64,000 nt of DNA, from positions 1 to 64,000 of the IMG/VR virus record IMGVR_UViG_3300014720_000033. The stretch is one strand, 5' to 3'. A program made the position numbers and the translations under genes. The notes below the pieces were generated by a model that saw only the letters and a list, made by a program, of their open reading frames with translations, was not told where the DNA came from and made no database searches. This document shows positions 49,795 to 59,223 of this stretch, in pieces (positions within the stretch are counted from its first letter, which is position 1; each line of letters starts with the position of its first letter). The stretch comes from a virus.

Positions 49795-52700
49795 TTACAC
49801 CACCGTCCAAGTAGAGCCGTCACTCACGGTGACAGTCACTCCGTCAGATATTGTAATCGGACCGGGAGTCATCGCATTGAAATTTGTAGGGACCGTGTAG
49901 TTAGTGCTGACCACCGTCGCGCCGAGGAAGAATGGCATGTTCGCGGTGACAGTGCTCGTCACTGTCAAACTCGATCCCGTGATGAGTCCCGTGGAATGCA
50001 CGAGGGAGCCGGTGATCTGTCCCGTGGTGGAGATGTTGGTCGTGAGACCCGTGAGGTCCGAGCTCCCGCCGCCGCCCCCGCCGCCGCTTCCTCCCACGAT
50101 CACGAAGCCTGATGTGGGAAGACCGAATGTGATGTTCGCCTGCGTGGTGCTCGTGGCGGTGGCGGTCTTCGGGAAGATCTTGTTGTACGACGTGTCGAAC
50201 ACCTCGATGTCGTATAGCGATATCCCGAGACTGTGATTGACCGTGATGCTCGTGGCGTTGGTGAAGGCCTGCGAGGTGTAGGGAGCGATCGTGGCATTGA
50301 TCGTGATGGACCCGTTGGAGCCGGTCGTGAGTGACACGTTGGAGCCGGCCACGAGGTAGTCGGATCCATTCGCCAGCTTCGTGAGGGAGCCGCTGATGTT
50401 CGTGACGGAGAGCGTGTCGGTGGTCTTGTTGAACGTGAAGTTGGCATCTCCGCCGAGAGTGCCACCGTCATTGAACTGGACGTGGGTGATGAGGCCTCCG
50501 GCGGAGACACCTGCACCGCCGCCAGATGACGTGATGTAGAGAGACCCGTTCGACTGCGTGACGAGGAGGATGCCGGGTCCTGCAACGAGGTAGGGTGACC
50601 CGTCGGCGAGAGTCGTGAGTGAGCCTGAGAAGGCAGGAGACCGCACGGATCCCGAGAAGAAGGCGGCGCCGCTGCCGCTCACCCAGAAGACCGACGAGGA
50701 CGTGAAGGTCTGCGCCTCGATGAGAGTTCCCGTGGGTGACTGCACGCCGGCTCGGATGACGAGAGTCCTGTCGGCGGAGGTGGAGGAGCCAGAGAGGAGG
50801 AGCTGGATGTCGTTTGTGGGCAGGGCGCCCATCGCGATCCGCGAGCCGGAGACGACGAGCGTGTTCTGACCATACCGACCCACGACCATCCTGTTGTCCG
50901 AGAAGACCTCGAGGATCGGGAGGCCCGTGACGTTGTTGACGGAGAGGAGAGAACCTGTGATTGAGTCTGTCACGAGGAGGAGAGAACCTGAGGTTCCCAT
51001 GATCTGTAGGGGGCCAGCAGGCTGTGTGACTCCTATACCAAGAGAACTCGATACGTACGATGTTCCACTGCCACTCACCCAGAAGAGGCTCGTTCCTGTG
51101 CTTCTCTGCACGTCGAGAGCGTAGGCGTTCGATGTTGAGTTGAGGAATCCTTCTCTTATGACTGCAGTCGGGGTGGCAGACGAAGTGGAACCCGAGACGT
51201 GGAGCCTCGCAGAGTATGTGGCGGTGCCGATGCCCACGTTGCCGCTGCCGTTCAATCTCATGCGCTCGGAACCGCCGGCATGCCACACGTGATTGTAAGC
51301 TGCGTTTGAAACGATGTAGTCAAGCTGATTGCTGCTGACACCGAGGCCCATAACGTTGGTGGCATCCCAGTACAACCTCAGCTTCGCGTTGGCACCTGCT
51401 GTAGAGCTAAAAGTACCACCCATGTTGATGGTCTCAGGAGTGGCCGTAGATGTACCCGTATTGTTGCCGAGCTGAAGCCTGAAACCTGGGTTGTTGGTGC
51501 CGAGTCCAACGCCGGTCGTGTTAATTCGAACGCGTTCTGTTCCTGCTATGTACCAGACGTGAGAAGCTGCAGTAGGAACAACGTAATCAAGCTGATTGCT
51601 ACTGACTCCAAACCCAAAAGTATTTGTGCCGTCAAAGTACAACCTCAGCTTCGCGTTGGCACCTGCTGTAGAGCTAAAAGTACCACCCATGTTAATTGTT
51701 TGAGGAGTGGCCGTAGAAGCGCCAGTGTTGTTTCCTAACTGAAGTGAGAATCCCGGGTTGGTGGTTCCGATGCCCACACCCGTCGCGTTCACAGCTGCAA
51801 TGTCTGTGTTGTTGATCCTCATGTACACCGTCTTGGTGGAGGCGGCGTTGAGGAACGTGTCTCCTACGCTGCTCTGAAGGAGTGCGTAGTTGCCAGCTGA
51901 AACGTGACTGAGAGAGCTGTGTCCGAACACGGCATGGGTGTTGTTGCTGGGCCACGTTCCCAGGAGGCCTTGTCCGATGCGCGCTGTCGCCGTAGTCGGG
52001 AACACATCGAGGTTGTACGTGATGTCAGCGGTGCCGATGCCTACGTTGCCGCTTCCAGAGACGGTGAACACAGGAGTGCCCGTGGAGTTCTGGACGTCGA
52101 GGACAGGAGCAGTCGGTGAAGCGATGCCAGCTCGAATGACGGCGGTTGGTACCGTGAGTGAGTTGACTCCTATGACTTGAAGTCGACTTGCAGGTCTACT
52201 GGTGCCGATGCCGACTCGCGAGCCTGTTATCACTAGGTCGTTCGTTGCAGGAGAACCAGCGTATACGCTGTAGTCGGAGAAGACCTCGAACGCCGAGAGG
52301 CCCGATATCGTGTTGACGGAGAGGAGAGAGCCGCTGAGCGTGTCGGTGACGGAGAAGAGAGAGCCCGAGTTCGTACTGTATACTTCAAACTTACCAGCAG
52401 GATTGTTCGTTCCGACACCGAGGCTGGACGAAGCAATACTCCAGAAGAGTTGTGAGTTTGAACCGGTGAGTACTCCTCCGGGTCCTGCGAAGACAACCGT
52501 CCCAGAGAGGAAACCGCTGCCTGTGAGAGATCCACTGATGTTGAGGGCGGCGAGGCTCCTCCAGCGCTTGGTGGAAGTACCGAGGTCGTAGAGAGAATCT
52601 TCGCCAGGAAGTGTAGAACCCGTGATGGAGGTCGACCCGTATACTGCGAGCTTGTCTGCCGTTGCAGGACCACCTACGCCGATGTTGGTGCCATCGTCGC

Positions 52701-55700
52701 GTATGATGCTGTCTCCGAGGTCGATTGTGCCAGCCCAACGAGTCACTCTTCCGGCAGTTCCGAATCCTCCGACGGCCGATCCTCCACCACTTCCACCGCT
52801 CGACTGAGCAGTTATTAGAATAGCCCCGTTCGACCCTGTCTGCAGGATTATGTTGTTGCCTGCAATGAGGTAGGAAGTTCCGTCAGAGAGAGTCGTGAGA
52901 GAACCTGTGAGGTTATCCGCGTAGACTGTGCTCCACCTCTTCGTGGAAGAACCCAAGTTGTAAGTGGCGTTGACTCCGGGTTCTGCCGACGACGTGAGAG
53001 CCATGAGAGAGCCAGAGAACGAGAAGACACCAGGAGAAGCGCTGTACGTGAACGCGCCGCTCGAAGAGAGAGAACCCGTCGCGTCGAAGAAGACGACGGA
53101 GTTGGAGATACCTCCCGTGATGTAGTTCCTGCTGCTGCCAGTGATGGCGAGTGTCTTGTTGGACAGCGTGTCGACGCTGCTCGTCGTGACGAGGTTGATC
53201 TCTGATCCCAGGAGACCTGCGCGCCACCTGTCGGTCGTGGAGTCCCAGATGAGAGACCCAGTCAGGTTTGCAGTCGTGTCGTTGACATAGAGACCGCCTG
53301 TGGAGGACGGAGTCGCCGAGGCATTGAGCACGACGATGTTGTCCTTGACGGTGAGAGAGTTTGTGTTGAGGACCGTCGAGGCGCCGTTGACAGTGAGGTT
53401 ACCAGAGATCGTGACGTCGTTGGAGAAAGATCCTGCGCCGGCGCTGACAGTGAGCGTCGATCCAGAGATATTGCCGAGGTGGTCGATCGAAGCGACTGAA
53501 GTGCCGCTGGAATTCCTGATGTCGAGGACCTTCGCGGTCGGAGAAGCAGTTCCTGCTTGAACGACCAAGACGGGAGACGAAGCGGTCGAAGTTCCACCGA
53601 CGTAGAGGCGACTGTTGGTCGTCGTCGAAGTTCCTATTCCCACAGAAGTTCCAGAGACGATCATCGTGGTGGAGTTGAAACCTCCCGCGAAGACCGTCTT
53701 GAAGTCGGACGACACCTCCATGATCGGGATGCCGCTGATGCCGCTGACTGACAGGAGGGACCCGCTCATCCTGTCTTCCACGCTGAAGAGAGACCCGGAC
53801 ACTCCGTAGACCTCGAGAGAATAGTTTGGCGCGTTTGTTCCGACTCCGAGTCGAGAGTTGGAGTTGTCCCAGAACAAGTTGGCATTAGAGCCAGTGAGTA
53901 GACCCCCAGGTCCTGAGAACACTATCGATCCTGACTGTAGTCCGCTGCCGGTGAGAGACCCGCTGATGTTCGCGGCATAGATGTTGCGCCAGGTCTTTGA
54001 CGTAGTTCCTATGTCGTGAGCTGAGTTTGTTCCTGGTTCTAGAGAGCCCGAGAAATGTGTCGTTCCAGAAACTGTGAGGATCGACGTGGGAGAGGAAGTT
54101 CCAAGTCCAAGCCTGCCGTTCGTTGCGTCCCAGAAGAGACGTGAATTGGATCCGGTGAGGAGACCTCCCGTGCCGGCGAAGACGACGGATCCCGCCTCGA
54201 GGCCACTACCTGTAAGAGATCCGCTGATGTTTGCCGCGAAGATGTTCCATCTCTTGCTCGAAGATCCGATGTCGTAGGACGCGTCTGAACCGGGGAGGAG
54301 AGATCCTGTGAGAGAAGTGTCTCCAAGGACTGTGAGTTTGTCTCCCCCGCTGACAGTCCCGATTCCGACGGTAGCTCCATCGTCATAGAGTACTCCGTAA
54401 GTGAGTGTGTTCGTGTCCTGCCAACGTGCGGAGTAGTTTGCGATTCCGAAGCCGTCCACGAGGCCGCTGCCACCGGCGCCGCCGGAGACGTCGATCGTGA
54501 TCTGACCACCAGATCCTGTCGTGATCGTGACGTTGGTCCCTGCCAAGAGGTACGGCAATCCATTGGAGAGGTTGGTGAGTGAACCGCTGAGACCGGAATT
54601 GAACTTGACTGCCCCCGAGAAGGTGGCTCCACTGACAGTGGCTACTATGGAGTCGTCGATGGAAAGAGTCGCTGCGCCGACGGAGCCTCCTCCCTTGAGA
54701 CCTTCACCTGCGGTGATGTTCGTCAACGTTCCAATGTTGCCCGTGATCGTGACTTGACCGCTCGATCCCGTCGCGAGAGATATCCCGTTCCCTGCGAGGA
54801 GGTAGGGATCGCCGTTGGACAACCGCGTCAGTGATCCTGTGAGGGCATTAGAATAAACGGTATTCCAGAACTTAGTTACCGACCCAAGATTAAACTGAGA
54901 ATTGTCTCCGGGCAACAGGGACCCGGTGACGGACATCGGTATGAGTACTCTGACGTTCTGACCGTCGTCGTATATCTTGGAGCCCGTGAGTTCATTTCCG
55001 GGCTTCCACTTGGTGAGATAGTTAGGTTCTCCTTCGCCGTTGATCGTTCCGCCGGCGGTGCTGGAAATCGTTATCTCTCCCGCCGATCCTGTCACGATCG
55101 TGACGTTGTCGCCGGCGACGATGAAGGGATCACCGGTGACGAGACGTGTGAGTGAACCACTGAGCCCACCGTTAAACTTGACGACTCCTGCGAAAGTGGA
55201 CCCACTGATCGTGGCGACCTCTGAGTCTTTTATAGAGAACGTGAGGTCTCCACTTGATCCTGTGACCACTCTGATTCCAGTGGAACCGACGATGTAAGGA
55301 TTGCCATTGGTGAGGCGCGTGAGGGAGCCGCTAAGTCCAGAATTAAACTTGACAGCTCCGTTAAACGTGGCTCCGCTGACGGTGGCAACTATTCCGTCGT
55401 TTATCGAGAGCGTGACGTCTCCGCCTGATCCTCCTCCATTGAGTCCTTCTCCCGCGGTGATCGAATTGATGCCAGAATAGCTGAGAGTGACTTCTCCTGA
55501 TGATCCCGTGGAGATCGATATGCCGGGACCTCCGATGAGGTAAGGATCGCCGTTACTGAGAGTCGTGAGCGATCCAGACAGTGCACGAGCGTGGACTCTG
55601 TCCCACTTGTTCGTTGTGTCCCCGAGAGAGTAGAGAGAGTCTGCAGTCGGAAGAATCGACCCTGACGCATAAATGCTGCCTATGAACTCGGACGATCCAC

Positions 55701-56730
55701 TGACGGTGAGTGTAGTTGAAGGATTAAGAGTTGAAGTCCCGATGCCTATGCCTAGACTGCCGCTGTCCCAGAAGAGACTGCCCTGAGATCCTGTGAGTAG
55801 ACCGTCGTCTCCTGCGAAAACGATGGAGCCTACGGATATGTTACTGGCGGTCAGTACACTCGTGATCGAAGTGGCGCTTATGGAGTTGGCTTCTATGGAA
55901 TCTGACTTGAAGATGGAAGCCGTGAGAGGGACGAGGATGTTGACACCCAGACCGTCGTCAAACACGTTGCTTTCGGTAATTGTTCCGGCAGTTGCATACT
56001 TGGGCAAGTAGTTCAGTGTGCCTAGGCCGCTGATCGTTCCTGCTCCGAGAGTGGCCTCGAGGGTTATCTCTCCGCCCGAGCCGGTCGTGATGATCATGTT
56101 GGGGCCGGCGAGGAGGTACGGAGAACCGTCCGCGAGGCGCGTGAGAGAGCCCGTCAAGTAGTTGGCGAATACTGACCGGACTTTCTTCTGAGAAGTACCA
56201 ACATCATAGAGACTGTCAGAACCGAAAGACAGACTTCCCGATATGAGCGCAGAGCCAGCGGCAGTCAATCCACCAGCTATGTCAAGCTTGTTGGTCGGTT
56301 GTGAAATTCCTATTCCGACATTCGTCCCATCATCGAATACGATGCTACTGGACAGAGAAGTAAAACCGTCCCACTTGACAAGGGCATTGATCGTTCCAAC
56401 ACCCATGGGAAAGGCCTGCTCTTGTCCCGCAAGTCCTTGCAACCACTGATTGGTGTAGGAGTCCCAGATGAAAGACCCTGTCTGACCTGAATTGATATCT
56501 CTGAAATAAATTCCACCGTAAACAGATGGATTAGATGATATGTTGAGGTTGATGAAGTTTGAAGCGAATTCGACGGTAGAACTGCTTATGAAGGTCCTGT
56601 CACCGAGGACGGTGAGGTTGCCTGTCGACGTGAGATTGGTAAAAGTTCCTGCACCCTCAGAGTCGATCACGCCTATGGACCCAGTGCCTACGCTGAGTCC
56701 GTTCTGTACGTTGAATCTAGTCAATGCCAT
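49795..56730 (-). CDS. Giant tail fibre protein (2311 aa)
   Basis: This is the longest protein in the window. The N-terminus (FNVQNGLSVGTGSIGVIDSE; VEFASNFINLNISSNPSVYG) is followed by more than ten shaft units of the type LSGSLTxLxxGxPYLxAGxxI then TGSxGxITI, and SxYDxGSSxKRWxxIYAxN, interspersed with VGIGT repeats. A duplicated 89-codon segment lies near residues 1680-1790. The last part (NATSITVNHSLGISLYDIEV, then a Gly run and VVSTNYTVPTNFNAM) is shared in part with the 659-aa fibre. A long trimeric fibre such as a T4 gp34-37 analogue in one chain is inferred. ATACTTA lies 38 bases upstream, inside the previous gene. Confidence 0.83.
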   Translation of the reverse strand: MALTRFNVQNGLSVGTGSIGVIDSEGAGTFTNLTSTGNLTVLGDRTFISSSTVEFASNFINLNISSNPSVYGGIYFRDINSGQTGSFIWDSYTNQWLQGLAGQEQAFPMGVGTINALVKWDGFTSLSSSIVFDDGTNVGIGISQPTNKLDIAGGLTAAGSALISGSLSFGSDSLYDVGTSQKKVRSVFANYLTGSLTRLADGSPYLLAGPNMIITTGSGGEITLEATLGAGTISGLGTLNYLPKYATAGTITESNVFDDGLGVNILVPLTASIFKSDSIEANSISATSITSVLTASNISVGSIVFAGDDGLLTGSQGSLFWDSGSLGIGIGTSTLNPSTTLTVSGSSEFIGSIYASGSILPTADSLYSLGDTTNKWDRVHARALSGSLTTLSNGDPYLIGGPGISISTGSSGEVTLSYSGINSITAGEGLNGGGSGGDVTLSINDGIVATVSGATFNGAVKFNSGLSGSLTRLTNGNPYIVGSTGIRVVTGSSGDLTFSIKDSEVATISGSTFAGVVKFNGGLSGSLTRLVTGDPFIVAGDNVTIVTGSAGEITISSTAGGTINGEGEPNYLTKWKPGNELTGSKIYDDGQNVRVLIPMSVTGSLLPGDNSQFNLGSVTKFWNTVYSNALTGSLTRLSNGDPYLLAGNGISLATGSSGQVTITGNIGTLTNITAGEGLKGGGSVGAATLSIDDSIVATVSGATFSGAVKFNSGLSGSLTNLSNGLPYLLAGTNVTITTGSGGQITIDVSGGAGGSGLVDGFGIANYSARWQDTNTLTYGVLYDDGATVGIGTVSGGDKLTVLGDTSLTGSLLPGSDASYDIGSSSKRWNIFAANISGSLTGSGLEAGSVVFAGTGGLLTGSNSRLFWDATNGRLGLGTSSPTSILTVSGTTHFSGSLEPGTNSAHDIGTTSKTWRNIYAANISGSLTGSGLQSGSIVFSGPGGLLTGSNANLFWDNSNSRLGVGTNAPNYSLEVYGVSGSLFSVEDRMSGSLLSVSGISGIPIMEVSSDFKTVFAGGFNSTTMIVSGTSVGIGTSTTTNSRLYVGGTSTASSPVLVVQAGTASPTAKVLDIRNSSGTSVASIDHLGNISGSTLTVSAGAGSFSNDVTISGNLTVNGASTVLNTNSLTVKDNIVVLNASATPSSTGGLYVNDTTANLTGSLIWDSTTDRWRAGLLGSEINLVTTSSVDTLSNKTLAITGSSRNYITGGISNSVVFFDATGSLSSSGAFTYSASPGVFSFSGSLMALTSSAEPGVNATYNLGSSTKRWSTVYADNLTGSLTTLSDGTSYLIAGNNIILQTGSNGAILITAQSSGGSGGGSAVGGFGTAGRVTRWAGTIDLGDSIIRDDGTNIGVGGPATADKLAVYGSTSITGSTLPGEDSLYDLGTSTKRWRSLAALNISGSLTGSGFLSGTVVFAGPGGVLTGSNSQLFWSIASSSLGVGTNNPAGKFEVYSTNSGSLFSVTDTLSGSLLSVNTISGLSAFEVFSDYSVYAGSPATNDLVITGSRVGIGTSRPASRLQVIGVNSLTVPTAVIRAGIASPTAPVLDVQNSTGTPVFTVSGSGNVGIGTADITYNLDVFPTTATARIGQGLLGTWPSNNTHAVFGHSSLSHVSAGNYALLQSSVGDTFLNAASTKTVYMRINNTDIAAVNATGVGIGTTNPGFSLQLGNNTGASTATPQTINMGGTFSSTAGANAKLRLYFDGTNTFGFGVSSNQLDYVVPTAASHVWYIAGTERVRINTTGVGLGTNNPGFRLQLGNNTGTSTATPETINMGGTFSSTAGANAKLRLYWDATNVMGLGVSSNQLDYIVSNAAYNHVWHAGGSERMRLNGSGNVGIGTATYSARLHVSGSTSSATPTAVIREGFLNSTSNAYALDVQRSTGTSLFWVSGSGTSYVSSSLGIGVTQPAGPLQIMGTSGSLLLVTDSITGSLLSVNNVTGLPILEVFSDNRMVVGRYGQNTLVVSGSRIAMGALPTNDIQLLLSGSSTSADRTLVIRAGVQSPTGTLIEAQTFTSSSVFWVSGSGAAFFSGSVRSPAFSGSLTTLADGSPYLVAGPGILLVTQSNGSLYITSSGGGAGVSAGGLITHVQFNDGGTLGGDANFTFNKTTDTLSVTNISGSLTKLANGSDYLVAGSNVSLTTGSNGSITINATIAPYTSQAFTNATSITVNHSLGISLYDIEVFDTSYNKIFPKTATATSTTQANITFGLPTSGFVIVGGSGGGGGGGSSDLTGLTTNISTTGQITGSLVHSTGLITGSSLTVTSTVTANMPFFLGATVVSTNYTVPTNFNAMTPGPITISDGVTVTVSDGSTWTVV

Positions 56731-56757
56731 TTACTGTTCCGCCGGATGATGGATATC

Positions 56758-58542
56758 TCACACCCTCGTAAGTATGCCAGTCACCCTCCAAACAGTCGAG
56801 TTTGTTGTGGCAGGAGTCACCCTAAGACTGAAGCTTCCCTCACTTGGGTCTGTGACATCGAAAGTCCCAGTGTTGGTGCCTATCGAGACGGCGCCGTAGA
56901 TGGTGTGACTACTGACGGTACCGTTGTGTATCGCGAGGATCTTCGTCTGACTGTACTTTTCACCGGAGGCGTCCGTACCTTGCACGATGAACTCTGCTGA
57001 CCTAAAGTCAGATGTGGAGACGGACATGAGAGTCGAAGGTGTTGTCGTGGTCGTCGTGACCACAGACGTCTGAATCGAAGAGATATTTCGACCCAGACCA
57101 AGCTCTCCTGAACCGCTCACGTAGAAAAGTGTGTCACCGGAAGTTGTCTGGATGTCTACTATCGGAGAAGTGAGACTGACTCCTGGTCGTACAACTAGTA
57201 TGGGTGTCGAGGGGCTTGATGATCCTGATACAGTCAATCTCGCAGAAGATGAGTTGGTTCCGACGCCGACGTGTCCGCTGCCGCTGACGAACAAGAGAGA
57301 CTCACTAGACGCGCTCTTCACGTCGAGGATACCGGGTCCTGCGATGCTCTGTTGAACCACGAGAGTCGGAGTAGTCGTAGAGGCAGGTCCCACAACGTAC
57401 AGAGTAGAAGTCGGATCCGTCGTTCCAATCCCCAGCCTCTCAGAGAGCCAGAACAGATTGTTGCTTCCACTTATGACGCCGCCCGGAGCTGTGAGGACTA
57501 CCTGTCCTGATGAAATATTGCTGCTGGTGAGAGATCCACTGATGTTCGTCACTCTCAAGAGGTTTTCGTTCTTACTGAACGTGAAGTCCGGGTCTCCTGC
57601 GTATGCTCCCTGGTCGTTGAACTGGACTTGGGTGTCTGACCCGCCGACAGAAACTCCAACCACTTCGATTCTGACCGACCCATTGGATCCTGTCGTGAGT
57701 GCTATGCTGTTGCCAGCGACGAGATAGTCTGATCCGTTCGAGAGCTTCGTGAGAGATCCGCTGAATCCTGAGGTGGCGACGACATAGGAACTTGTGAGTG
57801 CTGCAGTCGTCTTGTTGAATGTGAGACCAGGATCGGCTCCAAATACGTTGTTGTCGTTGAACTGTACCTGCGTGTTTGAACCTGCAGGAGAAGTTATCGC
57901 CGTGGAAGTTATCGTGACAGCGCCTTGAGATCCAGTCGATATGTCTATTCCATTGCCTGCCAAGAGATAAGCGGATCCGTTGGACAAACGCGTGAGAGAC
58001 CCGCTGAGACCGGAAATGAACTTGACTGCGCCGTTGAAAGTCGCTCCACTGACGGTTGCAACTATTCCGTCGTCTATCGCGAGAGAAACTGTACCAGAAT
58101 TGCCGCCTCCCTTCAGGCCCTCTCCTGGGTTAACGGCGTGTATCGTACCACTGTTGATGGTGGAGAGCGATATGCCGCCACCAGAGCCTGTGGTTATCAG
58201 AAGATTACCGACAGCCCTGAGGTATGGGTCACCATTTGAGAGTCTCGTGAGTGATCCACTTATGTTTGGTACAACGAGAGACTTTGTTGAGCGGACATAT
58301 CGAAAATCGATCGAAGCAGACAAGATACCCAGGTTGTTGTACTGGACCTCTGTGTCTGCTCCGCCGATTTCAGACGTACTACTTCTTGGATTGAATACCC
58401 CGAATGAGTCTCTCAGTCTAAAAGACCCATCGACGTATCTGATTCCGCCCGATACTGAAGGAAAGTCACCGGGGTCTCTGTTCTCGAGGATTATTCCCTC
58501 CTCGTCAGATTCACCAGGTCTTCTATCGGGAGTTCTTGCCAT
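56758..58542 (-). CDS. Tail fibre-like protein
   Basis: 594 aa with shaft units LSGSLTRLSNGSAYLLAGNG, STGSQGAVTI and SNTQVQFNDNNVFGADPGLT in its first half and VGVGTNSSSARLTVSGSSSP-type units in the second, like the giant fibre downstream. The N-terminus (MARTPDRRPGESDEEGIILE; GDFPSVSGGIRYVDGSFRLR) is charged and may anchor it to the baseplate. The last 110 residues are a different beta domain (TTPSTLMSVSTSDFRSAEFI; YSQTKILAIHNGTVSSHTIY; VTPATTNSTVWRVTGILTRV). Located between the 58546 gene and the giant fibre. Confidence 0.8.
   Translation of the reverse strand: MARTPDRRPGESDEEGIILENRDPGDFPSVSGGIRYVDGSFRLRDSFGVFNPRSSTSEIGGADTEVQYNNLGILSASIDFRYVRSTKSLVVPNISGSLTRLSNGDPYLRAVGNLLITTGSGGGISLSTINSGTIHAVNPGEGLKGGGNSGTVSLAIDDGIVATVSGATFNGAVKFISGLSGSLTRLSNGSAYLLAGNGIDISTGSQGAVTITSTAITSPAGSNTQVQFNDNNVFGADPGLTFNKTTAALTSSYVVATSGFSGSLTKLSNGSDYLVAGNSIALTTGSNGSVRIEVVGVSVGGSDTQVQFNDQGAYAGDPDFTFSKNENLLRVTNISGSLTSSNISSGQVVLTAPGGVISGSNNLFWLSERLGIGTTDPTSTLYVVGPASTTTPTLVVQQSIAGPGILDVKSASSESLLFVSGSGHVGVGTNSSSARLTVSGSSSPSTPILVVRPGVSLTSPIVDIQTTSGDTLFYVSGSGELGLGRNISSIQTSVVTTTTTTPSTLMSVSTSDFRSAEFIVQGTDASGEKYSQTKILAIHNGTVSSHTIYGAVSIGTNTGTFDVTDPSEGSFSLRVTPATTNSTVWRVTGILTRV
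56769..56775 (-). promoter_or_regulatory. ATACTTA motif upstream of the giant fibre gene
   Basis: The minus strand reads GCATACTTACGAGG within the last codons of the 56758 gene, about 38 bases before the ATG at 56730. Confidence 0.33.
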
Positions 58543-58545
58543 GTA

Positions 58546-59151
58546 TCACTTCTTCTGTTTCTTTGGTTTTGATTCTGGTTTGACTGGGCCCTGACTGTCT
58601 GAGACTGTTTCTTCTTTGTTTTCGACGAGTGAATTTTTCATCTCTTCGGCGAGTCTTTGAATTTTTATGGACGCCTGTGGTCTTTGTCCAGGTCTTCTAC
58701 CTGCATTTTCATTTCCACTTGTGTCTTTTTCTTCAGAGCTAGAATCTTCGTTCATATTTGCCGTTATGGCATCTTTCATCATCTGTAACTTGCCGACTTC
58801 TTCGTCTTTGAACTTCTTGGCTATGTTCACAGACTGCTGAAATGCGCTTATCTTGCCCGCGGCGGCCTGTCTATTTGTGTCTGCAGAGCTAGCAAGGTTG
58901 ACGAGGAAAGACCTGCACCTCATGAAGTATTCTTTCAGCGTTCTTGTCGAATCGACATCGACATTCTTTTCAGTTAGCTCTCTGTCGAACACCTTGAGCA
59001 TCTGATCAAAAGACGAGAGAGCTTGACGCAATACTTCTGCTGCTCCCTCTTCCCTGTAGAGATTCTTTGTGGCATTGTCAAGGGCATCGTCTAGGCGACT
59101 GCCCAATTCGTTGATTGCGTATAATTTTGCTTCTGACTTGATTAAAGACAT
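58546..59151 (-). CDS. Helical coiled-coil protein with basic tail, unknown
   Basis: 201 aa. Residues 1-130 are helical with heptad-like patterns (EAKLYAINELGSRLDDALDN; LRQALSSFDQMLKVFDRELT; KISAFQQSVNIAKKFKDEEV). The C-terminal 70 residues are charged and disordered, ending KPESKPKKQKK. No known domain is recognised. It opens the fibre operon and could be a fibre attachment or assembly protein. Its ribosome binding site AGGAGC and the start codon lie in one arm of a perfect 16-bp inverted repeat, with an ATACTTA motif in the loop. Confidence 0.68.
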   Translation of the reverse strand: MSLIKSEAKLYAINELGSRLDDALDNATKNLYREEGAAEVLRQALSSFDQMLKVFDRELTEKNVDVDSTRTLKEYFMRCRSFLVNLASSADTNRQAAAGKISAFQQSVNIAKKFKDEEVGKLQMMKDAITANMNEDSSSEEKDTSGNENAGRRPGQRPQASIKIQRLAEEMKNSLVENKEETVSDSQGPVKPESKPKKQKK

Positions 59152-59202
59152 AACGCTCCTGTGAGATTTTAAGTATTGTACATAATTCTCACAGGAGCGT
59201 TA
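59151..59202 (-). promoter_or_regulatory. 16-bp inverted repeat masking the ribosome binding site of the 59151 gene
   Basis: On the minus strand TAACGCTCCTGTGAGA (59202-59187) is the exact inverse of TCTCACAGGAGCGTTA (59166-59151). The 20-base loop contains ATACTTA. The second arm holds AGGAGC and the A of the start codon. A transcript entering from upstream would fold and hide the start; one beginning in the loop would lack the first arm. Confidence 0.75.
59170..59176 (-). promoter_or_regulatory. ATACTTA motif in the hairpin loop
   Basis: The minus strand reads ACAATACTTAAAATC, 18 bases before the ATG at 59151, in the unpaired loop of the inverted repeat. Confidence 0.42.
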
Positions 59203-59223
59203 ATCTGTTATTGAGCGTTATCT

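Noticed and set aside
40234-58542. CRISPR-like or phase-variation repeats in the fibre genes
   Set aside because: Repeats are in-frame coding modules of variable sequence, not regularly spaced short identical repeats.
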